This document shows, piece after piece, positions 25,088 through 33,417 of a stretch of DNA of 64,000 nucleotides. Both the position numbers and the translations under genes were made by a program. Numbering within the stretch: position 1 is the stretch's first letter; every line of letters begins with the position of its first letter. Location: positions 4,160,001 to 4,224,000 of the forward strand of contig NZ_CP070490.1 in NCBI RefSeq assembly GCF_016925635.1, read 5' to 3'. The stretch is from Lysinibacillus fusiformis. GTDB lineage: Bacteria; Bacillota; Bacilli; Bacillales_A; Planococcaceae. The notes beneath the pieces were generated by a model. That model saw only the letters and a program-made list of their open reading frames with translations, searched no databases and was not told where the DNA came from.

Positions 25088-26424
25088 TGGCAGCCGCTCT
25101 GAATGAGGAGGGAAGCGCTCCTAAATGGTTAGATTCCGCTCTAAATGAGGAGGGAAGCGCTCCAAAATGGTTAGATTCCGCTCTAAATGAGGAGGGATTC
25201 GCTCCAAAAAGGTTGGCAGCCGCTCTAAATGAGTAGAGAAGTGCTCCTAAAAGGTAAGCAGCCGCTCCTAATGAGGATGAACCCGCTCCAAAAAGGTGAG
25301 TAGCCGCTCTAAATGAGGAGGGATCCGCTCCAAAAAGGTGAGAAGCCGCTCCAAAAGAGTAGAGAAGCGCTCCAAAAAGGTGAGAAGCCGCTCTAAATGA
25401 GTAGAGAAGCGCTCCTAAAAGGTAAGAACCCGCTCTAAAAAGGTAAGCAGCCTCTCTAAATGAGTGGAGAAGCCGCTCCAAAAAAGTGAGTTGCGGCTCT
25501 AAATGAGTAGAGAAGCGCTCCAAAAAGGTAAGAATCCGCTCCAAATGAGTAGTGACCCGCTCCAAAAAGGTTAGCAGCTGCTCTAAATGAGTAGAGAAGT
25601 GCTCCAAAAAGGAGAGCAGCCGCTCTAAATGAGTAGAGACCGGCTCCAAAAAAGTGAGTAGCCACTCCAAAAGAGTAGAGGAGTGCTCCGAAAATGAGAG
25701 CAGCCGCTCTAAATGAGTGGAGAGCCGCTCCAAAAGAGTAGAGAAGCGCTCCTAAAAGGTGAGAAGCCGCTCTAAATGAGTAGAGAAGCGCTCCAAAAAG
25801 GTAAGAACCCGCTCTAAAAAGGTAAGCAGCCTCTCTAAATGAGTGGAGAGCCGCTCCAAAAAAGTGAGAAGCCGCTCTAAATGAGTAGAGAGCCGCTCCT
25901 AAAAAGTGAGTTGCGGCTCTAAATGAGTAGAGAAGCGCTCCAAAAAGGTAAGAATCCGCTCCAAATGAGTAGTGACCCGCTCCAAAAAGGTTAGCAGCTG
26001 CTCTAAATGAGTAGAGAAGTGCTCCAAAAAGGAGAGCAGCCGCTCTAAATGAGTAGAGACCGGCTCCAAAAAAGTGAGTAGCCACTCCAAAAGAGTAGAG
26101 GAGTGCTCCGAAAATGAGAGCAGCCGCTCTAAATGAGTGGAGAGCCGCTCCAAAAAGGAGAGCAGCCGCTCTAAATGAGTAGAGAAGCGCTCCAAAAAGG
26201 AGAGCAGCCGCTCTAAATGAGTAGAGAAGCGCTCCAAAAAGGTAAGAATCCGCTCTAAATGAGTAGAGAGCCGCTCCAAAAAGGAGAGCAGCCGCTCCTA
26301 ATGAGTAGAGAAGCGCTCCAAAAAGGTAAGAATCCGCTCTAAATGAGTAGAACTCCGCTCCAAAAAGAATAGCCCCCGCTCCAAATGAAGAGACCTCCGC
26401 TCCTAAAAGATTCACCCCGTTCAA
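25088..26424 (-). repeat. Repeat array 1: about 63 tandem 21-bp half-units
   Basis: On the + strand CGCTC recurs at 25095, 25116, 25137 and so on with 21-bp spacing up to about 26398, i.e. GAGCG on the minus strand. Two half-unit types alternate, giving a 42-bp period. One follows GAGCGCTTC with CTACTCATTTA-like sequence; the other is GAGCGG with TTCTTACCTTTTTG-like sequence. Because 42 is a multiple of three, long open frames arise on both strands; they have no ribosome binding sites and several are mutually overlapping, so I treat the region as non-coding. It contains a perfect 255-bp internal duplication. There is no spacer diversity and no cas gene. Confidence 0.95.
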
Positions 26425-26452
26425 ATAAGGAGTCCACACGTACAAAACTCAT

Positions 26453-26504
26453 GCAACCCACAAGTTGCTTATAGTTGACATGCAACCATATAGTTGCCTA
26501 TAAT
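26453..26504 (+). promoter_or_regulatory. Sigma-A promoter with twin GCAAC-N6-GTTGC operators
   Basis: -35 TTGACA (26475-26480) and -10 TATAAT (26499-26504) are separated by 18 bp. Two identical inverted repeats GCAAC-N6-GTTGC lie at 26453-26468 and 26482-26497, the second within the promoter spacer. This is an ideal place for an autoregulating ArsR-type repressor to block RNA polymerase. Confidence 0.8.
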
Positions 26505-26510
26505 CGAGCT

Positions 26511-26789
26511 ATGAATTGGGACAAAGCCGCTGTTTTTAAAGCACTTGGGGACTCGACTCGGCGACTTATATTAGATGAGCTAGCTGAGCGGGATGAGATG
26601 ACGTTGTATGAACTGACGGTGCGTCTTCTAATGAAACATGAACTTTCTATTTCGAGGCAGGGGATTGCTAAACATCTCTCTGTATTGGAGGGGGCTGGAC
26701 TCGTCATATCACAGCGGAAGGGAAAATATCGAGTGATTCTTTTCAATAAAGAACCGCTTAAAGATTTGCTGAAAGGATGGGTAGAGTAA
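26511..26789 (+). CDS. ArsR family transcriptional regulator, predicted leaderless
   Basis: 92 residues making one winged-helix domain: FKALGDSTRRLILDEL at the N-terminus, the recognition helix in SRQGIAKHLSVLEGAGLV, and the wing KGKYRVILF. There are no cysteine metal ligands, so it is not an obvious metal sensor. The ATG lies only 6 bp after the -10 hexamer, so transcription should start at or next to the A of ATG and no ribosome binding site is present: a leaderless mRNA. It is followed after 50 bp by a VOC-family gene, probably its target. Confidence 0.85.
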   Translation: MNWDKAAVFKALGDSTRRLILDELAERDEMTLYELTVRLLMKHELSISRQGIAKHLSVLEGAGLVISQRKGKYRVILFNKEPLKDLLKGWVE

Positions 26790-26839
26790 AGCTTTCATGT
26801 GAAGGATGCTTCTTAACGACTCAAAAGGAGGAAAATAAA

Positions 26840-27223
26840 TTGAACATTATTGTCAACAGTATCTTTGTACAAGACCAGGAAAAGGCACTTGCATTTTATA
26901 CGGAAAAGTTAGGATTTGTAAAAAAGGAGGATGTTCCATTAGGAAAACATAGATGGCTAACGCTTGTGTCGCCTGATGATTTAGAAGGGACTGAGCTATT
27001 ACTTGAGCCAGATGAGCATCCTGCCGCAAAGGATTATCAAAGCAAGATTTTCGCTGAAGGAATTCCAGCCACGATGTTTGGAGTCGCTGATTTAGACAAG
27101 GAGTACACGCGTTTACTGGAGAAAGGCGTTGAATTTACGATCAAACCGACAAAAGCGGGGGAGGTCACAATAGCAGTTTTCAATGATACATGTGGCAACC
27201 TTATTCAAATTATACAAAGATAG
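26840..27223 (+). CDS. VOC (glyoxalase/bleomycin-resistance fold) family protein
   Basis: 127 residues with the paired beta-alpha-beta-beta-beta modules. The N-terminal block is SIFVQDQEKALAFYTEKLGFVKK and the C-terminal block is VAVFNDTCGNLIQIIQ-like. Potential metal or ligand positions include His in KHRWLTL and the C-terminal Asn/Gln, but the typical glutamate ligand is not clear, so it may bind rather than transform a compound. TTG start, 8 nt after AAAGGAGG; the longer frame from 26777 overlaps the ArsR gene. Likely expressed with and controlled by ArsR. Confidence 0.8.
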   Translation: MNIIVNSIFVQDQEKALAFYTEKLGFVKKEDVPLGKHRWLTLVSPDDLEGTELLLEPDEHPAAKDYQSKIFAEGIPATMFGVADLDKEYTRLLEKGVEFTIKPTKAGEVTIAVFNDTCGNLIQIIQR

Positions 27224-27230
27224 TTTATAG

Positions 27231-27270
27231 AAGCGTGTTTTGATATCATTTTATCAAAACACGCTTTTTA
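27231..27270. terminator. Strong terminator of the ArsR-VOC operon
   Basis: AAGCGTGTTTTGATA / TATCAAAACACGCTT-like stem followed by TTTTTA. Confidence 0.9.
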
Positions 27271-27272
27271 CA

Positions 27273-27446
27273 TTATTCAGCCATTGTCCAACCTTTGTCA
27301 TAGCCCAAGGCATGGAGGTTTTCTTTTGGTTGCGCATTTACGGTCTGTTCTTTAGCTTCGGCTTCTTCGCTGGGTGGAGCTTCTTCCGACGAACAAGCAG
27401 ATAAAAGGAAGAGTAGCACAATACTTAATGACAGGAATTTCTGCAT
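27273..27446 (-). CDS. Small lipoprotein (57 aa)
   Basis: Signal peptide with lipobox L-S-A-C followed by SSEEAPPSEEAEAKE, an acidic linker, and a short C-terminal tail. The mature part is only about 40 residues. The ATG at 27446 is 6-7 nt after GGAGG; an upstream in-frame ATG lies before that site. Function unknown. Confidence 0.65.
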   Translation of the reverse strand: MQKFLSLSIVLLFLLSACSSEEAPPSEEAEAKEQTVNAQPKENLHALGYDKGWTMAE

Positions 27447-27538
27447 GAGGCAAACCTCCATCAATCAATCGTTGATATGAATATTTTGCACATTTTCATA
27501 CAGAATATGTTGCGTATAGCTGCCATCAAAAAATTTTT

Positions 27539-28384
27539 TTAAGCGACTGTATTACTAATAATTTTGCTAAATCCATTGTTATCTGCACTTTGAATCAGTT
27601 GCTGAATAGACTTTACAGCTTGTTCAGAGAATAAATACCAGCTATCCTCTGTTGTATCATGTAGTAGAACTTTAGGATAGCCTTGTAATAGTTCCTCAGG
27701 GAAAGGTTGATTTAATGTATAAATATCATATTGTTTGACACTGTTATTGTCATGGCTCATAAAATCAAATTGACCAAGCTTATAATAAGATCCCGGAGCT
27801 TCTAGATTAAAGTGCCAATAATATTCTTTCGGAGCCTCTACTTTGTCGCCTTTCTTTTCTTGGAAAATGTTGAAAAGCGCTTGGTGATAGGCATGGCCCT
27901 TAATATCCTGAATGACACCACCCATTGTCATATGATATTCATAGCGAAGCACCTTGATTTTTTCGTCTTCAATTAGCAATGGTTCAGTCGTAATATTCAC
28001 TGTCCCTTGATTGTAATGCACTTGACTGCCAAATGTTTCAGCAATAAAGCGGATTGGTACATAGGTGCGATTATTTTTCATGTATGGCTGTACATCCAAT
28101 TGCTCTGTTTCACCATTTTTAATGACTGTTCGGTTATTTAGATTCAATTTAACGGTTGCTTGATCCATTGAAAGGGTGATTTGGGCATCCTGCCAATGAA
28201 CTTGCGCACCAAGGTTTTCACTGATCACACGCAATGGCACCATTGTTCGATTGTTTTTTTGCTCAGGTGCTGTATCAGATTGTACCACAACATCGTCGAT
28301 TTTGATTTGTGTTGTTGCAGCCTCAGCGGGCGTTGCCATCCACAGCATCGTTGTTAGACATAGCCCTGTAAAAATTTTCTTCAT
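27539..28384 (-). CDS. Secreted protein with copper-amine-oxidase-type stalk domain
   Basis: 281 residues: signal peptide (1-22, AEA cleavage), then a stalk domain with two repeated NNRTMVPLRVISENLGAQVHW / NNRTYVPIRFIAETFGSQVHY motifs (about 44-66 and 103-125). An uncharacterised domain of about 150 residues follows. The stalk module is common on Bacillota cell-surface proteins and is thought to mediate wall or protein association. AAAGGAGG precedes the ATG. No catalytic motif recognised in the C-terminal part. Confidence 0.85.
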   Translation of the reverse strand: MKKIFTGLCLTTMLWMATPAEAATTQIKIDDVVVQSDTAPEQKNNRTMVPLRVISENLGAQVHWQDAQITLSMDQATVKLNLNNRTVIKNGETEQLDVQPYMKNNRTYVPIRFIAETFGSQVHYNQGTVNITTEPLLIEDEKIKVLRYEYHMTMGGVIQDIKGHAYHQALFNIFQEKKGDKVEAPKEYYWHFNLEAPGSYYKLGQFDFMSHDNNSVKQYDIYTLNQPFPEELLQGYPKVLLHDTTEDSWYLFSEQAVKSIQQLIQSADNNGFSKIISNTVA

Positions 28385-28591
28385 GGTAATAAACCTCCTT
28401 TACTCATAACACTTACCACCTTCGAAATTTTACCATAATATTCTTCTGTTTATAATAAAAATATTACTATTTTTAATCTCTTTATATCATCAGATATACA
28501 ATGACACAAAGTCTTCATCGCTATAGCTACTTTTTGACAGCGTATAATCTGTATTTGTTCTCGAATACTAACGCTGAAAGGAGGTTATTGA

Positions 28592-28756
28592 ATGAAGTTT
28601 TTGACATGGGGCATTGTTGGTGCGGCATTATTTGCTGTGATGAAAGGCTATGGGAAATCCAATCAAGGACAGAAGGATAGCTTTCAACAAACAACGACGC
28701 CTGTACAATTAGTCGCCAATGCGAATCCGCTGACAGCCAATACACCGAAACAGTAG
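28592..28756 (+). CDS. Short membrane-anchored protein (54 aa)
   Basis: ATG at 28592 has a strong GAAAGGAGG 8 nt upstream. An N-terminal helix (FLTWGIVGAALFAVMKGYG) is followed by a polar tail rich in Gln, Thr and Asn. A hairpin terminator follows 6 bp after the stop, which supports a real monocistronic gene. It faintly resembles small DUF3918-type proteins, but I am not sure. The overlapping minus-strand frame has no ribosome binding site. Confidence 0.7.
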   Translation: MKFLTWGIVGAALFAVMKGYGKSNQGQKDSFQQTTTPVQLVANANPLTANTPKQ

Positions 28757-28761
28757 AACAA

Positions 28762-28793
28762 AAGCTTATAGATTACTTTGATCTATAAGCTTA
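28762..28793 (+). terminator. Terminator of the 54-aa gene
   Basis: Perfect AAGCTTATAGAT / ATCTATAAGCTT stem. Confidence 0.75.
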
Positions 28794-28855
28794 CTATAAT
28801 TTTACATAAATATCCTATCATTGGTATAATAGATTACAAGAAAAGGGGTGTATAA

Positions 28856-29347
28856 ATGCTTGATTTTACAAACTATCATGACGATGATTTAGAAGAAATT
28901 CTGCAATTATTTTACGAAACTGTACATAGTGTAAACGCTCAAGATTATTCACAGGCACAATTGGAGGCTTGGGCACCGTTAGCAATGCAGCCAGTTAGCG
29001 TAGCGGCTTGGCAGCAGTCTTTAAGAAATAATAAGACCTATATCGCAAGGGCGCATTATCAAATTGTTGGCTTTGGAGATATGACAATGGAGGGTTATTT
29101 AGATCGTCTTTATGTCCATAAGGATTTCCAGGGTCAGGGGATTGCCTCCGCCTTAGTAGATTTACTAGAAGCGGACGCAAAAAAGCTTGGTCTTACTCAT
29201 ATCTCCACAGATGCTAGTCTTACAGCGAGACCATTTTTTGAACGAAAAGGGTACCAAATCATGCAAACACAAACAGTCGAACGACAAGGCATATCGTTGA
29301 CGAACGTTAGCATGGTTAAAAGATTTATTGATGAAAAGGACGGATGA
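28856..29347 (+). CDS. GNAT family N-acetyltransferase
   Basis: 163 residues. Motif A is clear in GYLDRLYVHKDFQGQGIASALVDLLE (about residues 80-105), and a later RPFFERKGYQ block is motif B. Start AAAAGGGG-ATG. The stop overlaps the start of the following lipoprotein gene (ATGA), so the two are translationally coupled. Substrate unknown. Confidence 0.85.
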   Translation: MLDFTNYHDDDLEEILQLFYETVHSVNAQDYSQAQLEAWAPLAMQPVSVAAWQQSLRNNKTYIARAHYQIVGFGDMTMEGYLDRLYVHKDFQGQGIASALVDLLEADAKKLGLTHISTDASLTARPFFERKGYQIMQTQTVERQGISLTNVSMVKRFIDEKDG

Positions 29348-30291
29348 AAAGGATGAATTATGTAAAGGGTTTTGTCGTATTAATGCTGCTATGCTTCATG
29401 CTTAGTGCCTGTGCACAAACAGAAAAGCCTTCCCATGAAAAACCAGATGTAGAAAGTATCACGGTTTCATTCGAACATCCAAAAACAAAGCAACCATTTA
29501 AAATAATTCATGCTTATGAGCTTTTTCAAAACTATACAGAAAAGGTAGAAAGTGACCCAGATCGTTCACCATTGGACATCTATCGAGAAGAGGTCGTTGA
29601 TCCAGTTTATAGTGCATGTTTTGAGAATGGTGAATATATAAACTTGGCTGAGTTGGTGCTAAACATAACGCCTAAACAAATAAAAGATAATCAATTATTA
29701 AGTGAAAATATTGAAAGGGAAGCAACGGAAAGGAGTATTAAAGAAGCTCTTTTCAAAGCTTCTGATTTTCTTCCTACAAAAAATGAAACAACCGTATGTG
29801 TTTTTCCTGCTACAGATGAAGGGATTGGCATGGTGGCTATAGGGTCAGGTAAAATAACTGTTCTATACAATAAATATTATAATGATGAATATATAAGATA
29901 TACAATACCTCATGAATATCATCATAGTGTTTTGACTGAAAATCGCCCAAAAACTGAAGGAACCGTATTGGACCATATGGTGTTTGAAGGAAAAGCAGTT
30001 ATGTTTGAAAAATTAGTCAATCCCGAAATGGATTTAAGGAAAATTGATTTCAATTCCAAAGACTTTTATTGGTCAAAAATTGTAGGAGATCTCGAAAAGA
30101 GGGACTTGAATCGTGCAACTGAAATCAATTTAGGTGGAAATGGTCTACCCTATGAATATGGCTACAGTGAAGGCTATAAAATGGTAAAATCCTATCTTGA
30201 TTTGCATCCCAATGTATCGATAGAGGAATGGACCGCCTTAAGTCCGAAAGAAATTTTTGAGAAAGGAAACTATCTTGAAAACTATCAATAA
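29344..30291 (+). CDS. DUF2268-type putative zinc metallopeptidase lipoprotein
   Basis: 315 residues. Signal peptide and lipobox L-S-A-C (Cys23). The central domain has H190-E-Y-H-H194 (HExxH zinc site) in YTIPHEYHHSVL. A downstream Glu in VFEGKAVMFEKLV (about 214-226) fits the gluzincin-type third ligand seen in DUF2268 proteins. The sequence GKITVLYN before the site is also characteristic. It would act on the outside of the membrane; its substrate is unknown. It overlaps the GNAT gene by 4 bp. Confidence 0.8.
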   Translation: MKRMNYVKGFVVLMLLCFMLSACAQTEKPSHEKPDVESITVSFEHPKTKQPFKIIHAYELFQNYTEKVESDPDRSPLDIYREEVVDPVYSACFENGEYINLAELVLNITPKQIKDNQLLSENIEREATERSIKEALFKASDFLPTKNETTVCVFPATDEGIGMVAIGSGKITVLYNKYYNDEYIRYTIPHEYHHSVLTENRPKTEGTVLDHMVFEGKAVMFEKLVNPEMDLRKIDFNSKDFYWSKIVGDLEKRDLNRATEINLGGNGLPYEYGYSEGYKMVKSYLDLHPNVSIEEWTALSPKEIFEKGNYLENYQ

Positions 30292-30297
30292 ACAAGT

Positions 30298-30336
30298 AAG
30301 CAACAGACCGAGTATCAAACGGGGTCTGTTGCTTCG
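30298..30336. terminator. Bidirectional terminator between convergent genes
   Basis: AAGCAACAGACC / GGGTCTGTTGCTT stem; its right arm overlaps the 3' end of the minus-strand DinB-like gene. Confidence 0.8.
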
Positions 30337-30794
30337 TTTAGGCATCGATGAATGGTTAAAATTGCTTGTAAATGCATCCCTTCATGAAAGATGGTGCGTA
30401 GGAGTACTTGTTCAATGGTCTGCATACCCATGTCAATAGGTGGGAATTCTTCCGCCAATCGATGACCATAGCGCTCCTTTAAATGAGAGGGTTGCTGAGC
30501 CAAATACGTTTTTAACTCCTCAAAGGTTGGCGTTTCGTCGTCAAAATGTATAGGCGATGTACCAAAACCAAACCATTTCTTGAAAACGTCTAGCTCCGCA
30601 TCCTTTTCTTTTGTTAAAGCCTCTATCCATAAATATTGATCGAGATAAATATGGCCCATATTCCAGCGAATATGATGATGAAAACCAGCTGGAATGATGT
30701 TTGCCTTTTCTTCTGACACATGCTCTAGTAAATGGAGTAACTCGCTACGGTAATGTGCTAACTGCTGAAATAAATTTTCTTGGCGTTGATTCAA
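30315..30794 (-). CDS. DinB-like four-helix protein
   Basis: About 159 residues. Three histidines in the family's metal-binding arrangement are visible: HHHIRWNMGHIYLDQ near residue 40-55, and LRTIFHEGMHLQAIL near 135-150. The DinB/YfiT superfamily includes metal-dependent thiol transferases and many uncharacterised proteins. TTG at 30794 is 7 nt after AAAGGAGG; the earlier TTG at 30800 abuts that site. Confidence 0.75.
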   Translation of the reverse strand: MNQRQENLFQQLAHYRSELLHLLEHVSEEKANIIPAGFHHHIRWNMGHIYLDQYLWIEALTKEKDAELDVFKKWFGFGTSPIHFDDETPTFEELKTYLAQQPSHLKERYGHRLAEEFPPIDMGMQTIEQVLLRTIFHEGMHLQAILTIHRCLNEATDPV

Positions 30795-30851
30795 GTTCAA
30801 GCCTCCTTTTTAGTATGTATTGGCTAAAATTCTCCATTTTCCTGCCAAAAA

Positions 30852-30877
30852 AGAAGAACACTTTTTTGTGTTCTTCT
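30852..30877 (-). terminator. Terminator of the LysE-type exporter gene
   Basis: AGAAGAACAC / GTGTTCTTCT stem with a T run on the minus strand. Confidence 0.85.
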
Positions 30878-30882
30878 CCAAT

Positions 30883-31500
30883 TCATCTACTTTGTGTCTG
30901 TAACGCTAAACGGACACCGAGACCGATATAAACGAAGCCAACTGTTTTTTCAAGCCAGCGTGAGCTACCGCTTGTTTTCGTAAAGATTTTTTCGCCAATG
31001 AAGCTTGTCATAATCGCTAGTAGGATTGTATATAAAGCACTCATCACGACAAATGTAATACCAAGTGTTAGCAATTGGCTTGTGACAGATTGCTCGTTAT
31101 GCTGAACAAATTGCGGTAAGAAGGCAAGGAAAAACAGTGCCGTCTTTGGATTGAGAATTTCTGCTAAAAAGCCTTGGCGGAAGGACGTACTAGCAGGACT
31201 TTGTTCGACAGTCGGTTGTTCGATTTTCTTTGGTTTTGTGAGGAGCATCTGAATACCTAAGTAAACAAGGTATGCCACACCAATATATTTCACCACTTCA
31301 AAGGCAGTGGCTGATTTCATCAAGATAGCGGAAAGACCTAAAACAGCCGCTAATGTATGAACCAAGTCACCGAGACCGATGCCTAAAGCGGTATAAATAC
31401 CATTCTTTTTCCCGCTTTTTAATGTTTGCGTAATGGTAATAATCACCGCAGGACCTGGGATTAAAAATAATAAAAGAACTATTGCGATAAACGATAACAT
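30883..31500 (-). CDS. LysE/RhtB family amino-acid exporter
   Basis: 205 residues with six membrane helices. The N-terminal LLFLIPGPAVIITITQTLKSGKKNGIYTALGIGLGD block and the central FRQGFLAEILNPKTALFFLAFLPQFV are hallmark LysE/RhtB motifs. It would export amino acids or analogues by proton exchange; the substrate is not determinable. AGGATGG precedes the ATG. Confidence 0.9.
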   Translation of the reverse strand: MLSFIAIVLLLFLIPGPAVIITITQTLKSGKKNGIYTALGIGLGDLVHTLAAVLGLSAILMKSATAFEVVKYIGVAYLVYLGIQMLLTKPKKIEQPTVEQSPASTSFRQGFLAEILNPKTALFFLAFLPQFVQHNEQSVTSQLLTLGITFVVMSALYTILLAIMTSFIGEKIFTKTSGSSRWLEKTVGFVYIGLGVRLALQTQSR

Positions 31501-31702
31501 GCGAAACCATCCTATTCTAATAAACTAATCATTCTAGGGTGAATGCATGGAATATTATATTCTAGCTGTTGTGTGGCTGTCGATAAAGAAATATTGAAAA
31601 AATAATGAAAAATAATTCAGAAAACTACCAATTAGATTTTATTACCTAGTACTAATATTTAGTGTTAGAATAAGGGTATAAAAATATTTTGGAGGAATTC
31701 AT

Positions 31703-32128
31703 ATGTTAACAGGTCAACAAATACAAGCTATTTTGCCTCACCGTTATCCATTTCTTTTGGTGGATCGTATTATGGAATTAGAGGAAGGAAAGCGCGCAGT
31801 TGGAATGAAAAATGTGACGATCAATGAAGAGTTTTTTACAGGTCATTTTCCACAGTATCCTGTGATGCCAGGTGTGTTAATTGTTGAAGCATTAGCACAG
31901 GTTAGTGCAATAATTATGCTGACAAAGGCAGGGAATGAGGGGCGTTTAGGCTTATTGGCAGGAATTGATCATTGTCGCTTTAAGAAACAAGTAAAGCCTG
32001 GTGATCAGCTGCGTCTTGAGGTAGACATCACACGAGTAAAGGGAGCAGTTGGGAAAGGTAGAGGAATTGCCACCGTAGATGGAGAAATTGTTTGTGAAAC
32101 AGATCTTGTTTTTGCGTTTGGATCTTAA
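31703..32128 (+). CDS. fabZ: 3-hydroxyacyl-ACP dehydratase FabZ
   Basis: 141 residues, the normal length. The hot-dog fold motif [13 protein letters not shown] opens the protein. The catalytic histidine H48 lies in [12 protein letters not shown] and the catalytic glutamate E62 in IVEALAQ. The enzyme dehydrates beta-hydroxyacyl-ACP in the elongation cycle of type II fatty acid synthesis in the cytosol. TTTTGGAGG precedes the ATG. It stands alone rather than in a fatty acid operon; a 59-aa membrane protein gene follows 18 bp downstream. Confidence 0.95.
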   Translation: MLTGQQIQAILPHRYPFLLVDRIMELEEGKRAVGMKNVTINEEFFTGHFPQYPVMPGVLIVEALAQVSAIIMLTKAGNEGRLGLLAGIDHCRFKKQVKPGDQLRLEVDITRVKGAVGKGRGIATVDGEIVCETDLVFAFGS

Positions 32129-32146
32129 AAAAATGGAGGTGCTCCG

Positions 32147-32326
32147 TTGAATTACACATTTATGCTTTATATCGCCATTTGTATCATGCAAATAACGCTA
32201 TTGGTGAATAGTACGATTGCTAAAGGCGCTTGGAATGGGTTGACAATGTGGCTCTGTACGGCGGTTTTTGTTTTCGCAACAGCTATTTTCGGATTGAGTA
32301 GAGGACGGCGAAAAGAAAATCAATAA
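32147..32326 (+). CDS. Short two-helix membrane protein (59 aa)
   Basis: TTG start with GGAGGTG 5-7 nt upstream. The product is almost entirely two hydrophobic helices (about 3-20 and 31-50) joined by a short loop, ending with SRGRRKENQ, a positive-inside tail. It is 18 bp after fabZ and probably co-transcribed. No family recognised. Confidence 0.65.
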   Translation: MNYTFMLYIAICIMQITLLVNSTIAKGAWNGLTMWLCTAVFVFATAIFGLSRGRRKENQ

Positions 32327-32418
32327 TAAACGACTTTGCTTGATAACGTACTACACGACTCTCTTTCCTTCATATAGTGAATGAAGTGAAAGTTTTAATG
32401 ATGAGAGGGTGAGGAGGT

Positions 32419-32913
32419 TTGAGGGTCGCCATTATTGAAAAAAATGAAGAGCAGTTAAAGCCAGAGCAAGCGTTGGCGCACGGTTTCTGTGATCAATTTG
32501 TCCTAAAGATGCATAAAAATATACTGCATAAAAAGCTTGATAAAGATGTGTATCAGTCCTATTTTGTTATTTTTCAGCAACAATATACAAGGCAGGAGCT
32601 GCGATTTATCGTCCATCTGTTAAAAGCACAGGCAAATGAGATACTACGTATGAAGCCCATGTTCATTACAATGAGTGGTGTCATTCTATCCGTTTTTACG
32701 TTCATAGTTATCACCATAAATAGTAAGCTCCTGTTAGGCATGTCACTTGTCCAAATCGTCGCATTAGCCGTCTTGAGTTTTCATGTCGTCATTATATGGA
32801 TTTCCTTTAAAATTGAATTCGAACATAAGCGGGTGCAGGCGGTGATTGCTTTATTGGATTATTACGTAACCATTGATTCCGAAGGGAGTGACCTTCATGC
32901 AAAAGACAGTTGA
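32419..32913 (+). CDS. Hypothetical protein with two membrane helices (164 aa)
   Basis: A soluble N-terminal half of about 75 residues containing YTRQELRFIVHLLKAQANEI is followed by two helices (about 80-100 and 105-130) and a short tail. TTG start; the ribosome binding site is probably AGAGGG 10 nt upstream because a second AGGAGG touches the start. The 3' end overlaps the next gene by 17 bp, indicating an operon. Family unknown. Confidence 0.55.
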   Translation: MRVAIIEKNEEQLKPEQALAHGFCDQFVLKMHKNILHKKLDKDVYQSYFVIFQQQYTRQELRFIVHLLKAQANEILRMKPMFITMSGVILSVFTFIVITINSKLLLGMSLVQIVALAVLSFHVVIIWISFKIEFEHKRVQAVIALLDYYVTIDSEGSDLHAKDS

Positions 32914-33355
32914 TCAATTACATTATTGGCTTATAAAAGTGCCAGAAGTATTTCATGTCATGACAGAAGTGGAAAGTACAAAACGACCTGCTCCGAAAAA
33001 ATGGTCCAAAAAGGAGGTAATCGGTCATTTATGTGATGCGGCTACGGTCCATCTTGAACGATTGCTTCAAATTCAGTATGAAGCTTCACCCTATGTAGTG
33101 ACTACATACGACCAAGTACAATGGGTCGCGTTACAGGGCTATCAGGAATTACCAATAGAAGATATCTTATTGTTATGGACAAGCTTAAACAAAAAAATCA
33201 TGTATGTGCTGGAACACCTAGCTGAAGAATCATTAAGCCTTCCATGTATGATCAATCAGCAACAAAGGACTTTGGGATGGTTGATTGAAGAGTATATACA
33301 ACATTTGGAACATCATATCCACCAGCAAATTTTAATGGATGAATGCGAAACGTAG
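32897..33355 (+). CDS. DinB-like protein
   Basis: 152 residues. Metal-ligand histidines of the DinB fold are seen in KKEVIGHLCDAATVHLERLL (first site) and YIQHLEHHIHQQI near the C-terminus. ATG at 32897 is preceded by GAAGGGAG. It overlaps the 3' end of the upstream membrane protein gene. It is distinct from the DinB-like gene at 30315. Function unknown. Confidence 0.75.
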   Translation: MQKTVDQLHYWLIKVPEVFHVMTEVESTKRPAPKKWSKKEVIGHLCDAATVHLERLLQIQYEASPYVVTTYDQVQWVALQGYQELPIEDILLLWTSLNKKIMYVLEHLAEESLSLPCMINQQQRTLGWLIEEYIQHLEHHIHQQILMDECET

Positions 33356-33417
33356 GCATTTTTTTATGAAATCCTCAAATAATAAAGTACGAAAAAATTA
33401 TTTGGGGACGTGAACAT

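Noticed and set aside
25077..26445. Long minus-strand reading frames with 14-residue repeats (leucine-rich or Phe-Gly-Ala-rich)
   Set aside because: They arise because the 42-bp period is a multiple of three. Overlapping frames are open at the same place, none has a ribosome binding site, and a one-base shift in the array breaks them.
28527..28745. Minus-strand 72-codon frame
   Set aside because: It is antisense to the 54-aa gene at 28592, which has a strong ribosome binding site and a terminator.
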